A stretch of DNA of 64,000 bases from JANLTX01 sp049840835 (lineage in GTDB: Bacteria; Armatimonadota; Armatimonadia; Armatimonadales; Armatimonadaceae): the NCBI GenBank assembly GCA_049840835.1, contig JASGJG010000012.1, positions 248,001 to 312,000 on the forward strand. Direction: 5' to 3'. The notes under the pieces are model-generated. The model was not told where the DNA came from, did no database searches, and saw nothing but the letters and a program-made list of their open reading frames with translations. Below, piece by piece: positions 8,794-17,721 of the stretch; the first letter of the stretch is position 1, and each line of letters starts with the position of its first letter. Position numbers and translations under genes: made by a program.

Positions 8794-9093
8794 TTAGTCA
8801 GATGTGCCCTGCGAAAACGACAGGCGTTCCTCTAAGAGATCTTGGACTCGGCAATTCAATATCTGACTCAGCACAATGACCTCCAGGTCGGACACGATCC
8901 GCGTGCCACGCTCGATCCGGACTATATCGCGCCATTGCGGTGTCCAGAGTCCACCAGTCTTGCTGGCGATCTGCCCACAGAGATTGTCCTGCGTCAGTTT
9001 TAGCGCCTTACGCCGAGATTTGAGCTGAGGACCAATTTGATTTAGAAGACCGTCTGGGGTTCGCAGTCGCTGAGGACCGGTGGGCATGGGCAA
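8794..9093 (-). CDS. XRE-family HTH transcriptional regulator
   Basis: A 99-residue single-domain Cro/CI-type repressor. The HTH lies around residues 20-75 (IGPQLKSRRKALKLTQDNLC ... WRDIVRIERGTRIVSDLEVI). It is divergent from the acyltransferase-like gene at 9183. The 89-bp intergenic region holds two 14-bp near-palindromes that are plausible operators for it. It probably represses its own gene and the acyltransferase/7TM pair. Confidence 0.88.
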   Translation of the reverse strand: MPMPTGPQRLRTPDGLLNQIGPQLKSRRKALKLTQDNLCGQIASKTGGLWTPQWRDIVRIERGTRIVSDLEVIVLSQILNCRVQDLLEERLSFSQGTSD

Positions 9094-9101
9094 AAACCTT
9101 G

Positions 9102-9170
9102 CTACCTCTTGGTAGGAGGATTGCCGTTATTCTCACGATTCTAGAAGCGAATTCGACTACTATGAGGTAG
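9102..9170. promoter_or_regulatory. Paired operator-like palindromes in the XRE/acyltransferase divergent promoter
   Basis: CTACCTCTTGGTAG (9102-9115) and CTACTATGAGGTAG (9157-9170) share the pattern CTACYNNNNGGTAG, with centres 55 bp apart. The right copy overlaps the GAGGT Shine-Dalgarno-like sequence of the gene at 9183 and the left copy lies just upstream of the repressor start at 9093. A dimeric XRE repressor bound at both would shut both promoters. The assignment is inferred from symmetry and position. Confidence 0.55.
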
Positions 9171-9182
9171 TATATTCAAGCA

Positions 9183-9791
9183 ATGGACATTGTTTGTCGC
9201 TGTGTGAATACCTTGCCCGAGGCCGAACCTGTCGTCCAGCTTTTTGAAGGAATCGCCAACTTGGAGGGATGGCAGCCTGGCGACCAGCTCCGTGCCCATA
9301 CTGAACGCTCGATTTATTTCGGCGCTTTTGACGCCAACCGCTTGGTCGGTGGCTTGCAACTGGTAGCATCCGATCAAGCGGGACGGTTTTCAAGCCACGA
9401 GGTTTGGCCGGAAATTCCCCTGGCAGACAAAGCCATGCCGACGCTTCACGCCGCTGTCCTAGCGGTCATACCAGAGTTCCGAGGCAGGGACGGAGCTGCT
9501 GCTTTCTGGAGCCTCGGAATAGTTCTCTGGAGGCATTGCGTCGAGAACGGGGTGAAAGCCGTGTACCTGGAAGCCACTCCCAAAATGCTGCGTTGCTACC
9601 GGCTTTTAGGGTGGCCGCTGGAAGTCATCGGGGAGCTTCGGGAGCACTGGGGAGAGCCATGCTATCCCTGTCAGCTTTCCGTCCGCGACGTGGCGGGATC
9701 GCTTGCGGAGCGGTCCCTGCGCTCCACGACCTACCGGGGGATCTTCACTGCCGCCATACAGCCCGTCGTTATAGCTACCACCCCTGCTTGA
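9183..9791 (+). CDS. Autoinducer-synthase-like / GNAT-fold acyltransferase
   Basis: A 202-residue protein with a GNAT-like core: an N-terminal strand region (FGAFDANRLVGGLQLVASD), a pyrophosphate-loop-like segment (AVIPEFRGRDGAAAFWSLGIVLW), and a late block (KAVYLEATPKMLRCYRLLGWPLEVIG) ending EHWGEPCYPCQLSV. This C-terminal pattern resembles acyl-homoserine-lactone synthases and N-acyl-amino-acid synthases more than ordinary acetyltransferases. If correct, it makes a small diffusible acyl signal from acyl-ACP. It is followed 32 bases downstream by a 7TM sensor-like protein and controlled by the divergent XRE gene. An ordinary N-acetyltransferase remains possible. Confidence 0.6.
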   Translation: MDIVCRCVNTLPEAEPVVQLFEGIANLEGWQPGDQLRAHTERSIYFGAFDANRLVGGLQLVASDQAGRFSSHEVWPEIPLADKAMPTLHAAVLAVIPEFRGRDGAAAFWSLGIVLWRHCVENGVKAVYLEATPKMLRCYRLLGWPLEVIGELREHWGEPCYPCQLSVRDVAGSLAERSLRSTTYRGIFTAAIQPVVIATTPA

Positions 9792-9823
9792 CTTCCCTGC
9801 TCAGATTGGGATGATGGTGGCGT

Positions 9824-10762
9824 ATGGATCAACCCCTCCTGATTTCGGCATTGTATGGGCTGTGTGCACTCCTGCTTTCCGGAGGAGCGCTTTACCTGGC
9901 TTTTACTAACAGGCAGGAAAACTCGGCTATACGCTGGTTCGTCGGGGTATGCCTTGCCCTGCTAATCTGGCTGGTGACGCTGTTCCTCTTCCTCCAGTCG
10001 GAGGATGCGGAATTCGTCCTCCAGGTTGGAAGGTCCAATTTCGCGGCGGTGAGCCTGGCCGTGTACGCCGGGTGGCGCCTGGTCAAGGCGGTGGCTGGTA
10101 GGAAAGAGTCTCCTTACGATAGGCCGCTGCTTTATATTACCTGGGCATTGACCGCCGTGTCCGCGCTCACGCCGCTCGTTGACAAGGCGGAGATAGTGAG
10201 CGCTTCCGTTGCCTCAGGGCGGCATGAGACCATCTACGGACTGCTCTTTCCTCTGTACGTAGCCCATGTCGTCGGGTTGCTCGGCGCGGCTCTCTACGAA
10301 GCGTTCCATGGCAAGCGCCGCTCGGCGAAGGAGCCCCACAGGCGTGACCAACTCCTACTTCTGGGCTGGGGTATCTTGGCTACAAGCACTATCGGGCTTA
10401 TCAGCAATGTCATCCTGCCGTACGCCTTCGGAAACTTTGCATGGATCGACCTCGGGCCAATCTCCACGCTGCTGTTTTTGTTTTCTGTGGCCTACGCCAT
10501 CGCGCGTCATAGATTGTTTGATATCCGGGTATTTTTGCGCCGTGGCCTGGTTTTAGGAATGGCTCTTTCTCTGGTTCTGGCAGCCTACAGCGCTCTAGTG
10601 TTCTTAGTTACCGAGCAGTTCGCATCTTCAGATTCCGGCGGAGTGACACGCTTTGGTGTGCTGGTACTCGTCTTTTTCTTTGATCGACTCCAGCGCTTCC
10701 TGGACAGGCGCATAGATCGGATACTTTTCTCTGCACCGAAAAAATTATCCAACAACTCGTAA
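9824..10762 (+). CDS. 7TM sensor protein, histidine-kinase N-terminal module without kinase
   Basis: A 312-residue membrane protein with about eight hydrophobic segments. It ends with the block typical of 7TM histidine-kinase input domains (YAIARHRLFDIRVFLRRGLVLG), a transmembrane segment and a short basic tail (FDRLQRFLDRRIDRILF). Full kinases carry HisKA and HATPase domains here; this one stops after SAPKKLSNNS, and the next 346 bases encode no kinase. So it is a receptor-like module acting alone or with a partner in trans, or a truncated kinase. Being in one transcription unit with an autoinducer-synthase-like gene suggests that it senses the product. Confidence 0.65.
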   Translation: MDQPLLISALYGLCALLLSGGALYLAFTNRQENSAIRWFVGVCLALLIWLVTLFLFLQSEDAEFVLQVGRSNFAAVSLAVYAGWRLVKAVAGRKESPYDRPLLYITWALTAVSALTPLVDKAEIVSASVASGRHETIYGLLFPLYVAHVVGLLGAALYEAFHGKRRSAKEPHRRDQLLLLGWGILATSTIGLISNVILPYAFGNFAWIDLGPISTLLFLFSVAYAIARHRLFDIRVFLRRGLVLGMALSLVLAAYSALVFLVTEQFASSDSGGVTRFGVLVLVFFFDRLQRFLDRRIDRILFSAPKKLSNNS

Positions 10763-11108
10763 TCATTACACCGAAAAAGCGTATAAATATTTCTTTGGAT
10801 TAGGGGCTTCTTAGAAAGGTAATTCTTAGTAACATGTTTAATCCCCTCAAGGAGCCACCGTTCTGTGCTTCAGTATGTAGGTAAGAAGTTATTGCCCTCC
10901 ATTTACCATCACTATTTCTACACTTAGCAAAATCCTGTTTTTCTATCGACTGCAAGTTTTCTTGAGAAAAAAATAGGGAGATCAGTTAGTAGCAGAAATG
11001 AGGTATGGAAATCGGGTAACAGCAAACTATCAAGCATTACCGGTTTGGTGGCCAAGGCAACTATAGTAATAGAAGGTACCACTGGATTACCTGGAAAGGT
11101 TTATCGGT
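10763..11108 (+). other. Intergenic region upstream of the sigma-like/helicase cluster
   Basis: 346 bases of AT-richer DNA without a convincing gene. It must carry the promoter for the plus-strand block that begins at 11109. No kinase-domain remnant of the preceding 7TM protein is visible in any frame, and I saw no strong terminator hairpin. Confidence 0.4.
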
Positions 11109-12149
11109 ATGCTGGTCGCGACAAGCATTTCTGGAGGGGAGAATAAGGAAGGCGACTCATCATCGGGGCGCGAACGCATGCGGCTCTACTATCGACTCCT
11201 GGGGAAAACACAAAAGGCGACTCAAGCTGCGCTAACCAAACAACTCATTGAGGAGTTTGGGATTATCGGAGGTTATGAGCCCAGAGAATTAGTACGGCAT
11301 CACCGGAGTTATCGCGAGGCAGCATCTGAGCTTCGCCTACAAGCTCAAGCACCTCACCTGAATCGTCCAGAGCGGGCTCCTCTTCTTGGTAAGGCAGCAA
11401 AATATGAAACGCTCGCGGACAACTGTCGTAATGTGCTGATGAGACGTCTACAGCCGATGCTGGCGCGGGCGGCATTTCAAATATTCCCGAATGGAAGTTA
11501 TGCCTATCACGAGATGAGAGAGGACTTCCTTCAGGAAACCGCGCTTTTGGTGCATCGTGTACTAATGCCAAATACGAACACGGAATTTTTCGAAGAAAAC
11601 CATCTTTTCGCCTTGGTTAGGATGGCATTTTCCGCAGCTCGAACTGTCGGCCGGAAGTATGGTCGGGGAGACGGTGGGAAGCGGCCACTTCCTCTTGAAT
11701 TAGACGCGAGCTTTGGTGATGCCGATGCAGACTTTGACGTGGATAGCAATGAGCCACTTATAAACCTACTGCCAGCTCCTGACGGCAGTAATCCAGAGGA
11801 GCAAGCTTTCCTAAGTGTGCTTGCCGCACAACTTCGAGAGCTGTTCGTTGCGGCCTCCAACCAATCACGGTCTTTAGCCTTGCGAAAATTCCAAGTGCTC
11901 TGCCTACGATGCGCAGACACGAAACCAGCAGCCGTTCGCCAGATACTGAGTCGAGGTACTGAGAGTGTAGAGTCATATAGTGCGGAGTCTGAACGCACCG
12001 ACTTTCGGGAGGCAAAAAGGCTTCTTGGGAAGGTTCTTGAAGGTATGGCGAATGACCTTAGTAAGGAAGACGAGGTTGCTGACGTACATGAAATTGAGCG
12101 TGCATTGAGGTGTGAAGGGCAGCGCCTTATCTTGGTTAGGCATTCGTAG
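11109..12149 (+). CDS. Sigma-70-like protein (divergent), first gene of ImmA-UvrD cluster
   Basis: A 346-residue protein with a weak likeness to ECF-type sigma factors. The helical segment FQIFPNGSYAYHEMREDFLQETALLVHRVLM resembles sigma region 2. A linker rich in Asp/Glu/Pro follows (DADADFDVDSNEPLINLLPAPDGSNPEEQ). The C-terminal helical part (LRKFQVLCLRCADTKPAAVRQIL and on to LLGKVLEGM) resembles region 4 but lacks a canonical HTH. GGAAAGG nine bases before the ATG supports this start. It is followed by an HTH-containing acidic protein and an ImmA-helicase fusion, so it may direct their expression or be released by proteolysis. The sigma assignment is tentative. Confidence 0.5.
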   Translation: MLVATSISGGENKEGDSSSGRERMRLYYRLLGKTQKATQAALTKQLIEEFGIIGGYEPRELVRHHRSYREAASELRLQAQAPHLNRPERAPLLGKAAKYETLADNCRNVLMRRLQPMLARAAFQIFPNGSYAYHEMREDFLQETALLVHRVLMPNTNTEFFEENHLFALVRMAFSAARTVGRKYGRGDGGKRPLPLELDASFGDADADFDVDSNEPLINLLPAPDGSNPEEQAFLSVLAAQLRELFVAASNQSRSLALRKFQVLCLRCADTKPAAVRQILSRGTESVESYSAESERTDFREAKRLLGKVLEGMANDLSKEDEVADVHEIERALRCEGQRLILVRHS

Positions 12150-12206
12150 GGTGGAGCACCCATTACAGTATTTGCACTGCGTCACAGAACGCGGGAGATT
12201 AATCTA

Positions 12207-13001
12207 ATGCGACAGGACAGAGATACAAAGGATACCGTCATCGCCGAGACGAGGAACCCTGATACGGAGCGTGCTGACGAGCATCCGGAGGAGAATTTTG
12301 TGGATAGCGTTGCAAAACAAGTTCCTTGCGAAGATATTCAAGGGATGCTTATTCGAAAAGACCTTGTGGCATTCGCCCATGCACTCAACGAAAACGCAGA
12401 CGCCGACTTAGATACAGCTATAGATGCTGTATTGTCTAAAATTGCTCCGGCAACTGATGAATCTAGTGAAATTCAAACTCACCTCACCCTGGATTTGCCT
12501 GAAGATCAAGAGGAAGTAAGCGAATTGGAACGGGTTGCCGGACTTGCCTTCAATGCGGTTACATTAGCGGCAAATGCACCAGATGTGACCAGCTTAGGCG
12601 AACTCCGGGCTCAAGCCTACCTTGACCTTGACGACGTTGCTGAGGAAACTGGCTTACTTCCAGAGACTATTGATGCTCTTGAGGAAGAGCCAGTTGTCGA
12701 TACGCCGTCTTCCTTGCTGCATAAGCTGGGTACATTATTCGGTTACAGCGCATCCCAAATCGACTCCATACTTCGTTCGCAAGGTGCCCAAGGACAAGTT
12801 GCGGCGGCGTATAAACTACGCAGAGGCGCAGGGGCCACAGATGGCACCACTGAGGGAACTACCTCTCCGCGTACGTTCGCTGAGATACTAAGGGATACAG
12901 GTGGCACACCCGAGCAAGAAGCATTTTGGTTTAGTACTGTTACCGCCGCAACTAGCGCCATTAATGTTGTGGAGGAGATGGAGAGCAATATCTTTGCGTG
13001 A
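12207..13001 (+). CDS. Acidic protein with internal HTH, upstream of ImmA-UvrD fusion
   Basis: A 264-residue, strongly acidic protein. Residues about 135-175 read as an XRE-like helix-turn-helix (AQAYLDLDDVAEETGLLPETIDALEEEP ... LHKLGTLFG). The flanking sequence is low-complexity Asp/Glu. HTH proteins beside ImmA/IrrE peptidases are classically their proteolytic substrates (as ImmR with ImmA), so this is the expected partner of the next gene. Its stop overlaps the likely TTG start of the next gene by eight bases. It could act as an anti-sigma or repressor for the 11109 product, but no direct evidence shows this. Confidence 0.55.
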   Translation: MRQDRDTKDTVIAETRNPDTERADEHPEENFVDSVAKQVPCEDIQGMLIRKDLVAFAHALNENADADLDTAIDAVLSKIAPATDESSEIQTHLTLDLPEDQEEVSELERVAGLAFNAVTLAANAPDVTSLGELRAQAYLDLDDVAEETGLLPETIDALEEEPVVDTPSSLLHKLGTLFGYSASQIDSILRSQGAQGQVAAAYKLRRGAGATDGTTEGTTSPRTFAEILRDTGGTPEQEAFWFSTVTAATSAINVVEEMESNIFA

Positions 13002-16000
13002 CGCGGCTGCGATTCGTACCGCCGCGCGTTCCGCGCGTTTGGAGTGGGCTAAGGCAGCGAACGTCCCTGTTGACGAGGCCCTCCAGTGTCCGCTCGATGC
13101 AGGGCTCTTGCGTGGAATCGTACGAGCGCATAAGTTAAGCCTCATTGCTGACCCACGCCTTCCAGACGCAGTGCTCGGCAAGTACGATCCTACGCGCAAA
13201 AAAATTAAGGTTCATGGTCGACTTCAAGCCGCGGACGCGGAGCCTGAATTCGCATTTGTAGTGGGGCATGAGCTCGGCCACCATTGTCTTAGGCATGATG
13301 CAGATATCGTGCTTATCGACGATAAGGACACGCTTGACCAAGAGCCCAACATCAATGATCTCGGCGCGCGACCAGTAGATAACGTATATCGAGTTTATAG
13401 CGAACGGGAGAGACAGGAACTTGAGGCCAATCTCTTCGCAGCAGAATTACTCGCTCCAAGCGAGGCGATTGTGCGTGCGGTAGCTGATGCCTCTACCTGG
13501 TCCGTTGATTCCTTGGCAACCCATTTCGGGTTACGTCCATTTGCCCTTGAATCACGTTTGTCAGCAGTACTCTTAGGTGGTGCCTTAGACCGTTCTACGA
13601 GTGTTGAACAGACCGTGGCTGAGATTGCAAAGATCGACGAACTTCCTAAGGTTACGCCTCTGGAGGCAGCCATAGGTACGCGACATCCACGTCAAAGAGA
13701 TGCGGCGAGCTCCCGGCCAGCGCTTGTACTTGCTGGGCCGGGGTCGGGCAAGACTACAGTCTTAGTAGACCGGTATGTTGGGTTAATCGAACGGGGCGAA
13801 GCTAAGGCGTCGGAAATTCTGGCACTCACATTTACAAACAAAGCCGCCGCCGAGATGAGTGAACGTATTGTTGCTCAACTTCGATTACGCGGACTACTGA
13901 CTATTGAAGATGATCCAAAAAATGGTACAGCTGCAAACGGCATGCGAGAGCCGGCAAATATTCGTCTTGCAGACGTGCAGGTTACTACACTCCATGCATT
14001 CGCGCTTGATCTCATCACTCGCTATTCTGTTGAACGAAATGCTTCACCACCGAACTTGCTTACCACTAATGACGCCCTTCTGCTTCTCGCATTTTGGCGC
14101 GAGCAGCTTCCAATGGGAGCATTTGAAAATCTGAGTGACGTGTACGGTGCCTTAGCTGAAGTTTTGAATGCTGTTGGGATTCTACAGGACCGCGACTGCT
14201 CACCCCTTAGTCTCCTACGGCTAGCCCGGCGAGAGTGTTTTCCAGACGGAATGCGTTGGGACCCAAACTCTCGTACGGATCGCTGGCGGGAGGACGAAAA
14301 AATGCGGAGATACAGGAGCCTCGCCCTCATCTACAGGAGCTACCAAAAGTTCTGCCATCAGAACAACCACCTCGACTTCACAGGCATACTCCGCAAAGCG
14401 ACAGAATTGATTGAGCGCGACGGAATACCCAACACGCTCTCACAGCATTGGCGGTATGTTCTGGTAGATGAATACCAGGACATGAACCGCCCATGTGCAC
14501 GGTTGCTTAACGCGCTCGTAGCTGGTCGTCCGAACTCTATATGGGCCGTGGGTGATCCGCGTCAAAGCATCTATAGATTTCGGGGCGCGACGCCAGAAGA
14601 CAACCTGATCACCTTTCGCCAGGACTATTCCCAAGCATTGCCAACGGCTCTCACGGTTAACTACCGCTCGGTTCCGGATATCGTCGCTTTCGGGAATGAG
14701 GTGGGTCAGAAAATCGCGCTTCCTGAAGCAATTAGGAGTGACGCTCAGCTGCAAACAGCACTTGCAGAGAGTGGAGCACAGGCTGATCGCGACGCTTCAG
14801 AAGTATCTGGGCCATCGGTCGTGTATGGAGTGCTTGAGCACGAGGCAGACGAACTCGAATTTATTACGGAGTCGGTAGAGCAACTATCGCGCAAGTGTGG
14901 GGTTGCTCTCAACGATATTGCAGTACTTTGTCGTACGAAGCGGCAGGCTACTTCCGTTGCGTTGGCCTTGGAGGAGGCAGGCTTTTCGACGACATGGTCT
15001 GGCGCGCTAGAGGATGAAGAAGGTTTCCGCGAGCTTATCTGCGCGCTATTGTTCTCCATTGGGGATACGGTTGGGCTGGAGGGGCTAGCGCAACGTTATG
15101 GCTTGAGCGCTGCGGATCTTGCCGTAATACGTGAGTTAAGCCATGTCCGTGTTGAGGATGACCACCGCTTAACGGGGCCATTGCCAGCTTTGCATATTGC
15201 CCTAGCTGGCGGAGCGGCTACTCCGAATGGACCAGTATTATCGGAAGCAGCCAGAGACCCAGCCTCTGCGCTTTTAAGACTGGGTGAAGGACTCAGCCGT
15301 TCCGCATACAATTCGGGTGCCGGAAGCGTTGGCGCTCGGCGCGGAGCATTGAGAATACTAGCCGCATATCTGTTCATATACTCGCAAGACGCCCGTGAGC
15401 TTCTAAGTCGACGAGCCCGCATGCTACTCTCAGATCATGATACTCAGAAATCATCGTCAGTTTCAGATAACCAAACGACAATAACGGCAAGAGAAGCACG
15501 ACGAGTTATTGCGTGGGCGCAGACGTTCGCACTTGCACGGAGCTTTCCTGAACGGGCAAGTGCATCAGTCCTGACGACACACCGCGACGGGAAGCCCCGC
15601 CATCCGGCTAGTGCCTTTCTTGATTACATCCAGGTATGTCAGCGCCACTCACGGCTTGAAGTCCCTGATGAGATGCCGAGCGAGAAGCCAGCCGTACATG
15701 TCCTCACTATTCACAGGAGCAAGGGGCTAGAGTGGCCCGTAGTGTTTGTTCCTAACCTGACCCGAAAGCGTTTTTGCGCACGGAAGGTTATCCGAGTGAA
15801 ACTACCGTCGGTACTGGAGCCTGATGAACATCGCGAAGAGCAATGTATCTTCTACGTGGCAATCACGCGGGCTCGTGACCGCCTTATTCTCACTCGTGCC
15901 CGTTACTACGGGGCTTCAAAAAACGCTCACAATCCTGCTTCCTTTTTGGAAAGCGTAGTAGACAGCTTACCGATACCTGTTGAGTCAGTGCCCTCATTCG

Positions 16001-16023
16001 GTTATGGCAGTAAACAGCCGTAA
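12994..16023 (+). CDS. ImmA/IrrE metallopeptidase fused to UvrD/Rep-type helicase
   Basis: A protein of about 1009 residues. The N-terminal 230 residues are an ImmA/IrrE peptidase: zinc motif HELGH at about 92-96 and the downstream E-A-N-x-F ligand block (LEANLFAAELL) at about 144. The rest is an SF1A helicase: Walker A GPGSGKTT at about 248, ALTFTNKAAAEM, VLVDEYQDMN near 489, GDPRQSIYRFRGA, and HRSKGLEWPVVFVP near 905. I prefer the TTG at 12994, preceded by GGAGGAG and GAGAG and overlapping the previous stop. ATG 12964 or 12901 are in frame but would overlap the upstream gene by 38-101 bases. A peptidase joined to a DNA translocase suggests that DNA sensing triggers cleavage of a repressor. 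Confidence 0.88.
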   Translation: MRDAAAIRTAARSARLEWAKAANVPVDEALQCPLDAGLLRGIVRAHKLSLIADPRLPDAVLGKYDPTRKKIKVHGRLQAADAEPEFAFVVGHELGHHCLRHDADIVLIDDKDTLDQEPNINDLGARPVDNVYRVYSERERQELEANLFAAELLAPSEAIVRAVADASTWSVDSLATHFGLRPFALESRLSAVLLGGALDRSTSVEQTVAEIAKIDELPKVTPLEAAIGTRHPRQRDAASSRPALVLAGPGSGKTTVLVDRYVGLIERGEAKASEILALTFTNKAAAEMSERIVAQLRLRGLLTIEDDPKNGTAANGMREPANIRLADVQVTTLHAFALDLITRYSVERNASPPNLLTTNDALLLLAFWREQLPMGAFENLSDVYGALAEVLNAVGILQDRDCSPLSLLRLARRECFPDGMRWDPNSRTDRWREDEKMRRYRSLALIYRSYQKFCHQNNHLDFTGILRKATELIERDGIPNTLSQHWRYVLVDEYQDMNRPCARLLNALVAGRPNSIWAVGDPRQSIYRFRGATPEDNLITFRQDYSQALPTALTVNYRSVPDIVAFGNEVGQKIALPEAIRSDAQLQTALAESGAQADRDASEVSGPSVVYGVLEHEADELEFITESVEQLSRKCGVALNDIAVLCRTKRQATSVALALEEAGFSTTWSGALEDEEGFRELICALLFSIGDTVGLEGLAQRYGLSAADLAVIRELSHVRVEDDHRLTGPLPALHIALAGGAATPNGPVLSEAARDPASALLRLGEGLSRSAYNSGAGSVGARRGALRILAAYLFIYSQDARELLSRRARMLLSDHDTQKSSSVSDNQTTITAREARRVIAWAQTFALARSFPERASASVLTTHRDGKPRHPASAFLDYIQVCQRHSRLEVPDEMPSEKPAVHVLTIHRSKGLEWPVVFVPNLTRKRFCARKVIRVKLPSVLEPDEHREEQCIFYVAITRARDRLILTRARYYGASKNAHNPASFLESVVDSLPIPVESVPSFGYGSKQP

Positions 16024-16097
16024 GCGGCGTCTGCCTCCCAGTGCGCATGAGCGAAATAACAAGGGAATTTCAATAATACGCCGAAATACGAGGGACG

Positions 16098-16955
16098 ATG
16101 CGCCTAATAGATTCAGAGGTTTTGCTTGAAGGGCTTCCGGTCCCCCAAGCACCTAATACCGCAAACAATGGTATCGGGGTAGACGAATCCTTGCCAACCG
16201 GAGTAATTCCTTGGGAGCATGTGAAACTCTACATGGAGTGCCCGCAACGCTTTTGGTATCGAACCAAGGCAGGACTCAGGGAGCGGGGCGATTATGGCTA
16301 TCCAAATTTCCGAACCGCCCTCTACGGTACGCTAGCATCCATAGCAGAACGTGCCGCTCAGAAGCAAGAGGAGCTTTCCTTAGACGAATTACAGCGTGAT
16401 TTGGACGCAAGATTTGACGCGCAAAGGGTTGCCACAGAAGGCCAAGCGGCGATTCTGCGGCAGAGCGGACACACAGTTGCTCGCCGTTTTTCTGCCCGTA
16501 TCAAGGAACTAGGAAGAGATAGGCACCTTATTATCCGCCCATGGGTACTGCTAAGCATAGGCTCGCAAACGATAGGGCTACGCCCATCTGAAATCGAGGT
16601 AGAGGGAGATAGGAATATGGTAGCGCGGATGCATTTTTTTCGGCCGCGCTCTGAAAGTCACGACGATCGCCTTGATGTAGCCCTTCTATACGCCGCACTT
16701 GGCTCTGAAATTCGCGTCGAATTATGGTATCCGCTTGATGGGACTGCCCCACGGCGATGTGCGCTTGAAGAACGGCGACCCGAGCTGCTCCCTATTAGAT
16801 CGCGGAAAGAAAATCTCGATACCGTCGTAGGAAAGAAGCTCGCCGCCGTACAGCAGGCGATGATTAAGCTCCAATCAGGTCAGTTCGATCCAACTCCCGA
16901 CGACCATATCTGCGATGGGTGCGGCTTCCAGTATGCCTGCCCCGGAATTCTGTAA
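16098..16955 (+). CDS. PD-(D/E)XK-superfamily (AddB/Cas4-like) Fe-S protein, probably catalytically dead
   Basis: A 285-residue protein like the C-terminal nuclease domain of AddB/Cas4. It has an N-terminal Cys in LYMECPQRFWYR (C48) and a C-terminal triad C272-x2-C275-x5-C281 (CDGCGFQYACP), the four cysteines that hold a 4Fe-4S cluster. Between them, the place where nucleases carry D...(D/E)-x-K reads LRPSEIEVEG ... MVARMHFFRP, with no acidic-x-Lys pair. The fold and cluster thus appear kept while catalysis appears lost. It follows the helicase by 74 bases and probably binds DNA with it, like an AddAB pair. Confidence 0.7.
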   Translation: MRLIDSEVLLEGLPVPQAPNTANNGIGVDESLPTGVIPWEHVKLYMECPQRFWYRTKAGLRERGDYGYPNFRTALYGTLASIAERAAQKQEELSLDELQRDLDARFDAQRVATEGQAAILRQSGHTVARRFSARIKELGRDRHLIIRPWVLLSIGSQTIGLRPSEIEVEGDRNMVARMHFFRPRSESHDDRLDVALLYAALGSEIRVELWYPLDGTAPRRCALEERRPELLPIRSRKENLDTVVGKKLAAVQQAMIKLQSGQFDPTPDDHICDGCGFQYACPGIL

Positions 16956-17088
16956 ATTCAACCAGGTGACTAAAGGTCTGCTTAAACTTAAGGAAAACAG
17001 TCCATAGCACTGTTGCCAATAATCTTCTAACTTTTATTGCCGCTTTTAGAATTACGTCGGAGTATCCAAATCAGGTGGAGGAATACTC

Positions 17089-17721
17089 ATGTTGAGAATC
17101 GGGTTTCCAACTCTAGCGAGATTTACAAAGATTGCGAATGACCGTATAGACCCCTATACAATTGCTTGCGCCGGACGGCGTATCACCGCCGCGGGCCGTC
17201 GCGTTCCACGTCCAACGAGTATCGGCGCGTTTTGCACATCCGATACGTATACGTTGGCATCTGGTTTTGTCTGGTTCGAGGCTGATGCTGGACTGGCCCG
17301 TTTCCTTTCTGAAGATGTATTCCATTTCTTTGGGAGATGCCCTCCAGGGTTTCCTATGCACGTTTTAGAATGCGCCATGGCAGGTAAAGCGGTGGTCTCC
17401 CAGACAGTTAAAACAACATCCACTACTTCTGCTCAGGCCACCTGGGATATTGACGCGTTGAACTCATTGCTGGAACCGCAGGGAATTAGGGTCACGTGGA
17501 TCGGCAGGTATCAGGATTTGCTGTCTGGGACCATGCCCATCGCTCGTAATGTGCGGGGAACATTCCGGCAAGCGTATGTAGCCGCTCACCCGTTCTCGGA
17601 AGCGATAATCGATAAGGATGCACCGATTCGTACAAGGGAGCAAGCTCGGTTTCGCGTTTTTCTGCGCTCACTTGATTCCAACACCGCCATTCACCAGTAC
17701 CAGGCTGCTAGTGCGGATTAA
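17089..17721 (+). CDS. Hypothetical protein between helicase and ubiquitin-like modules
   Basis: A 210-residue protein I do not recognise. It has an excellent GGTGGAGG site seven to ten bases before the ATG. The N-terminus is Arg/Lys rich, the centre contains FLSEDVFHFFGRCPPGFPMHVLECAMAG, and the C-terminus ends FLRSLDSNTAIHQYQAAS. There is no membrane segment or signal peptide. It lies 133 bases after the Fe-S protein and before the Ubl gene on the same strand, so it could belong to either module. Confidence 0.55.
   Translation: MLRIGFPTLARFTKIANDRIDPYTIACAGRRITAAGRRVPRPTSIGAFCTSDTYTLASGFVWFEADAGLARFLSEDVFHFFGRCPPGFPMHVLECAMAGKAVVSQTVKTTSTTSAQATWDIDALNSLLEPQGIRVTWIGRYQDLLSGTMPIARNVRGTFRQAYVAAHPFSEAIIDKDAPIRTREQARFRVFLRSLDSNTAIHQYQAASAD

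Noticed and set aside
11531..12163. Minus-strand frame of 210 codons
   Set aside because: Shadow of the sigma-like gene; Ser/Arg-rich composition typical of antisense frames.
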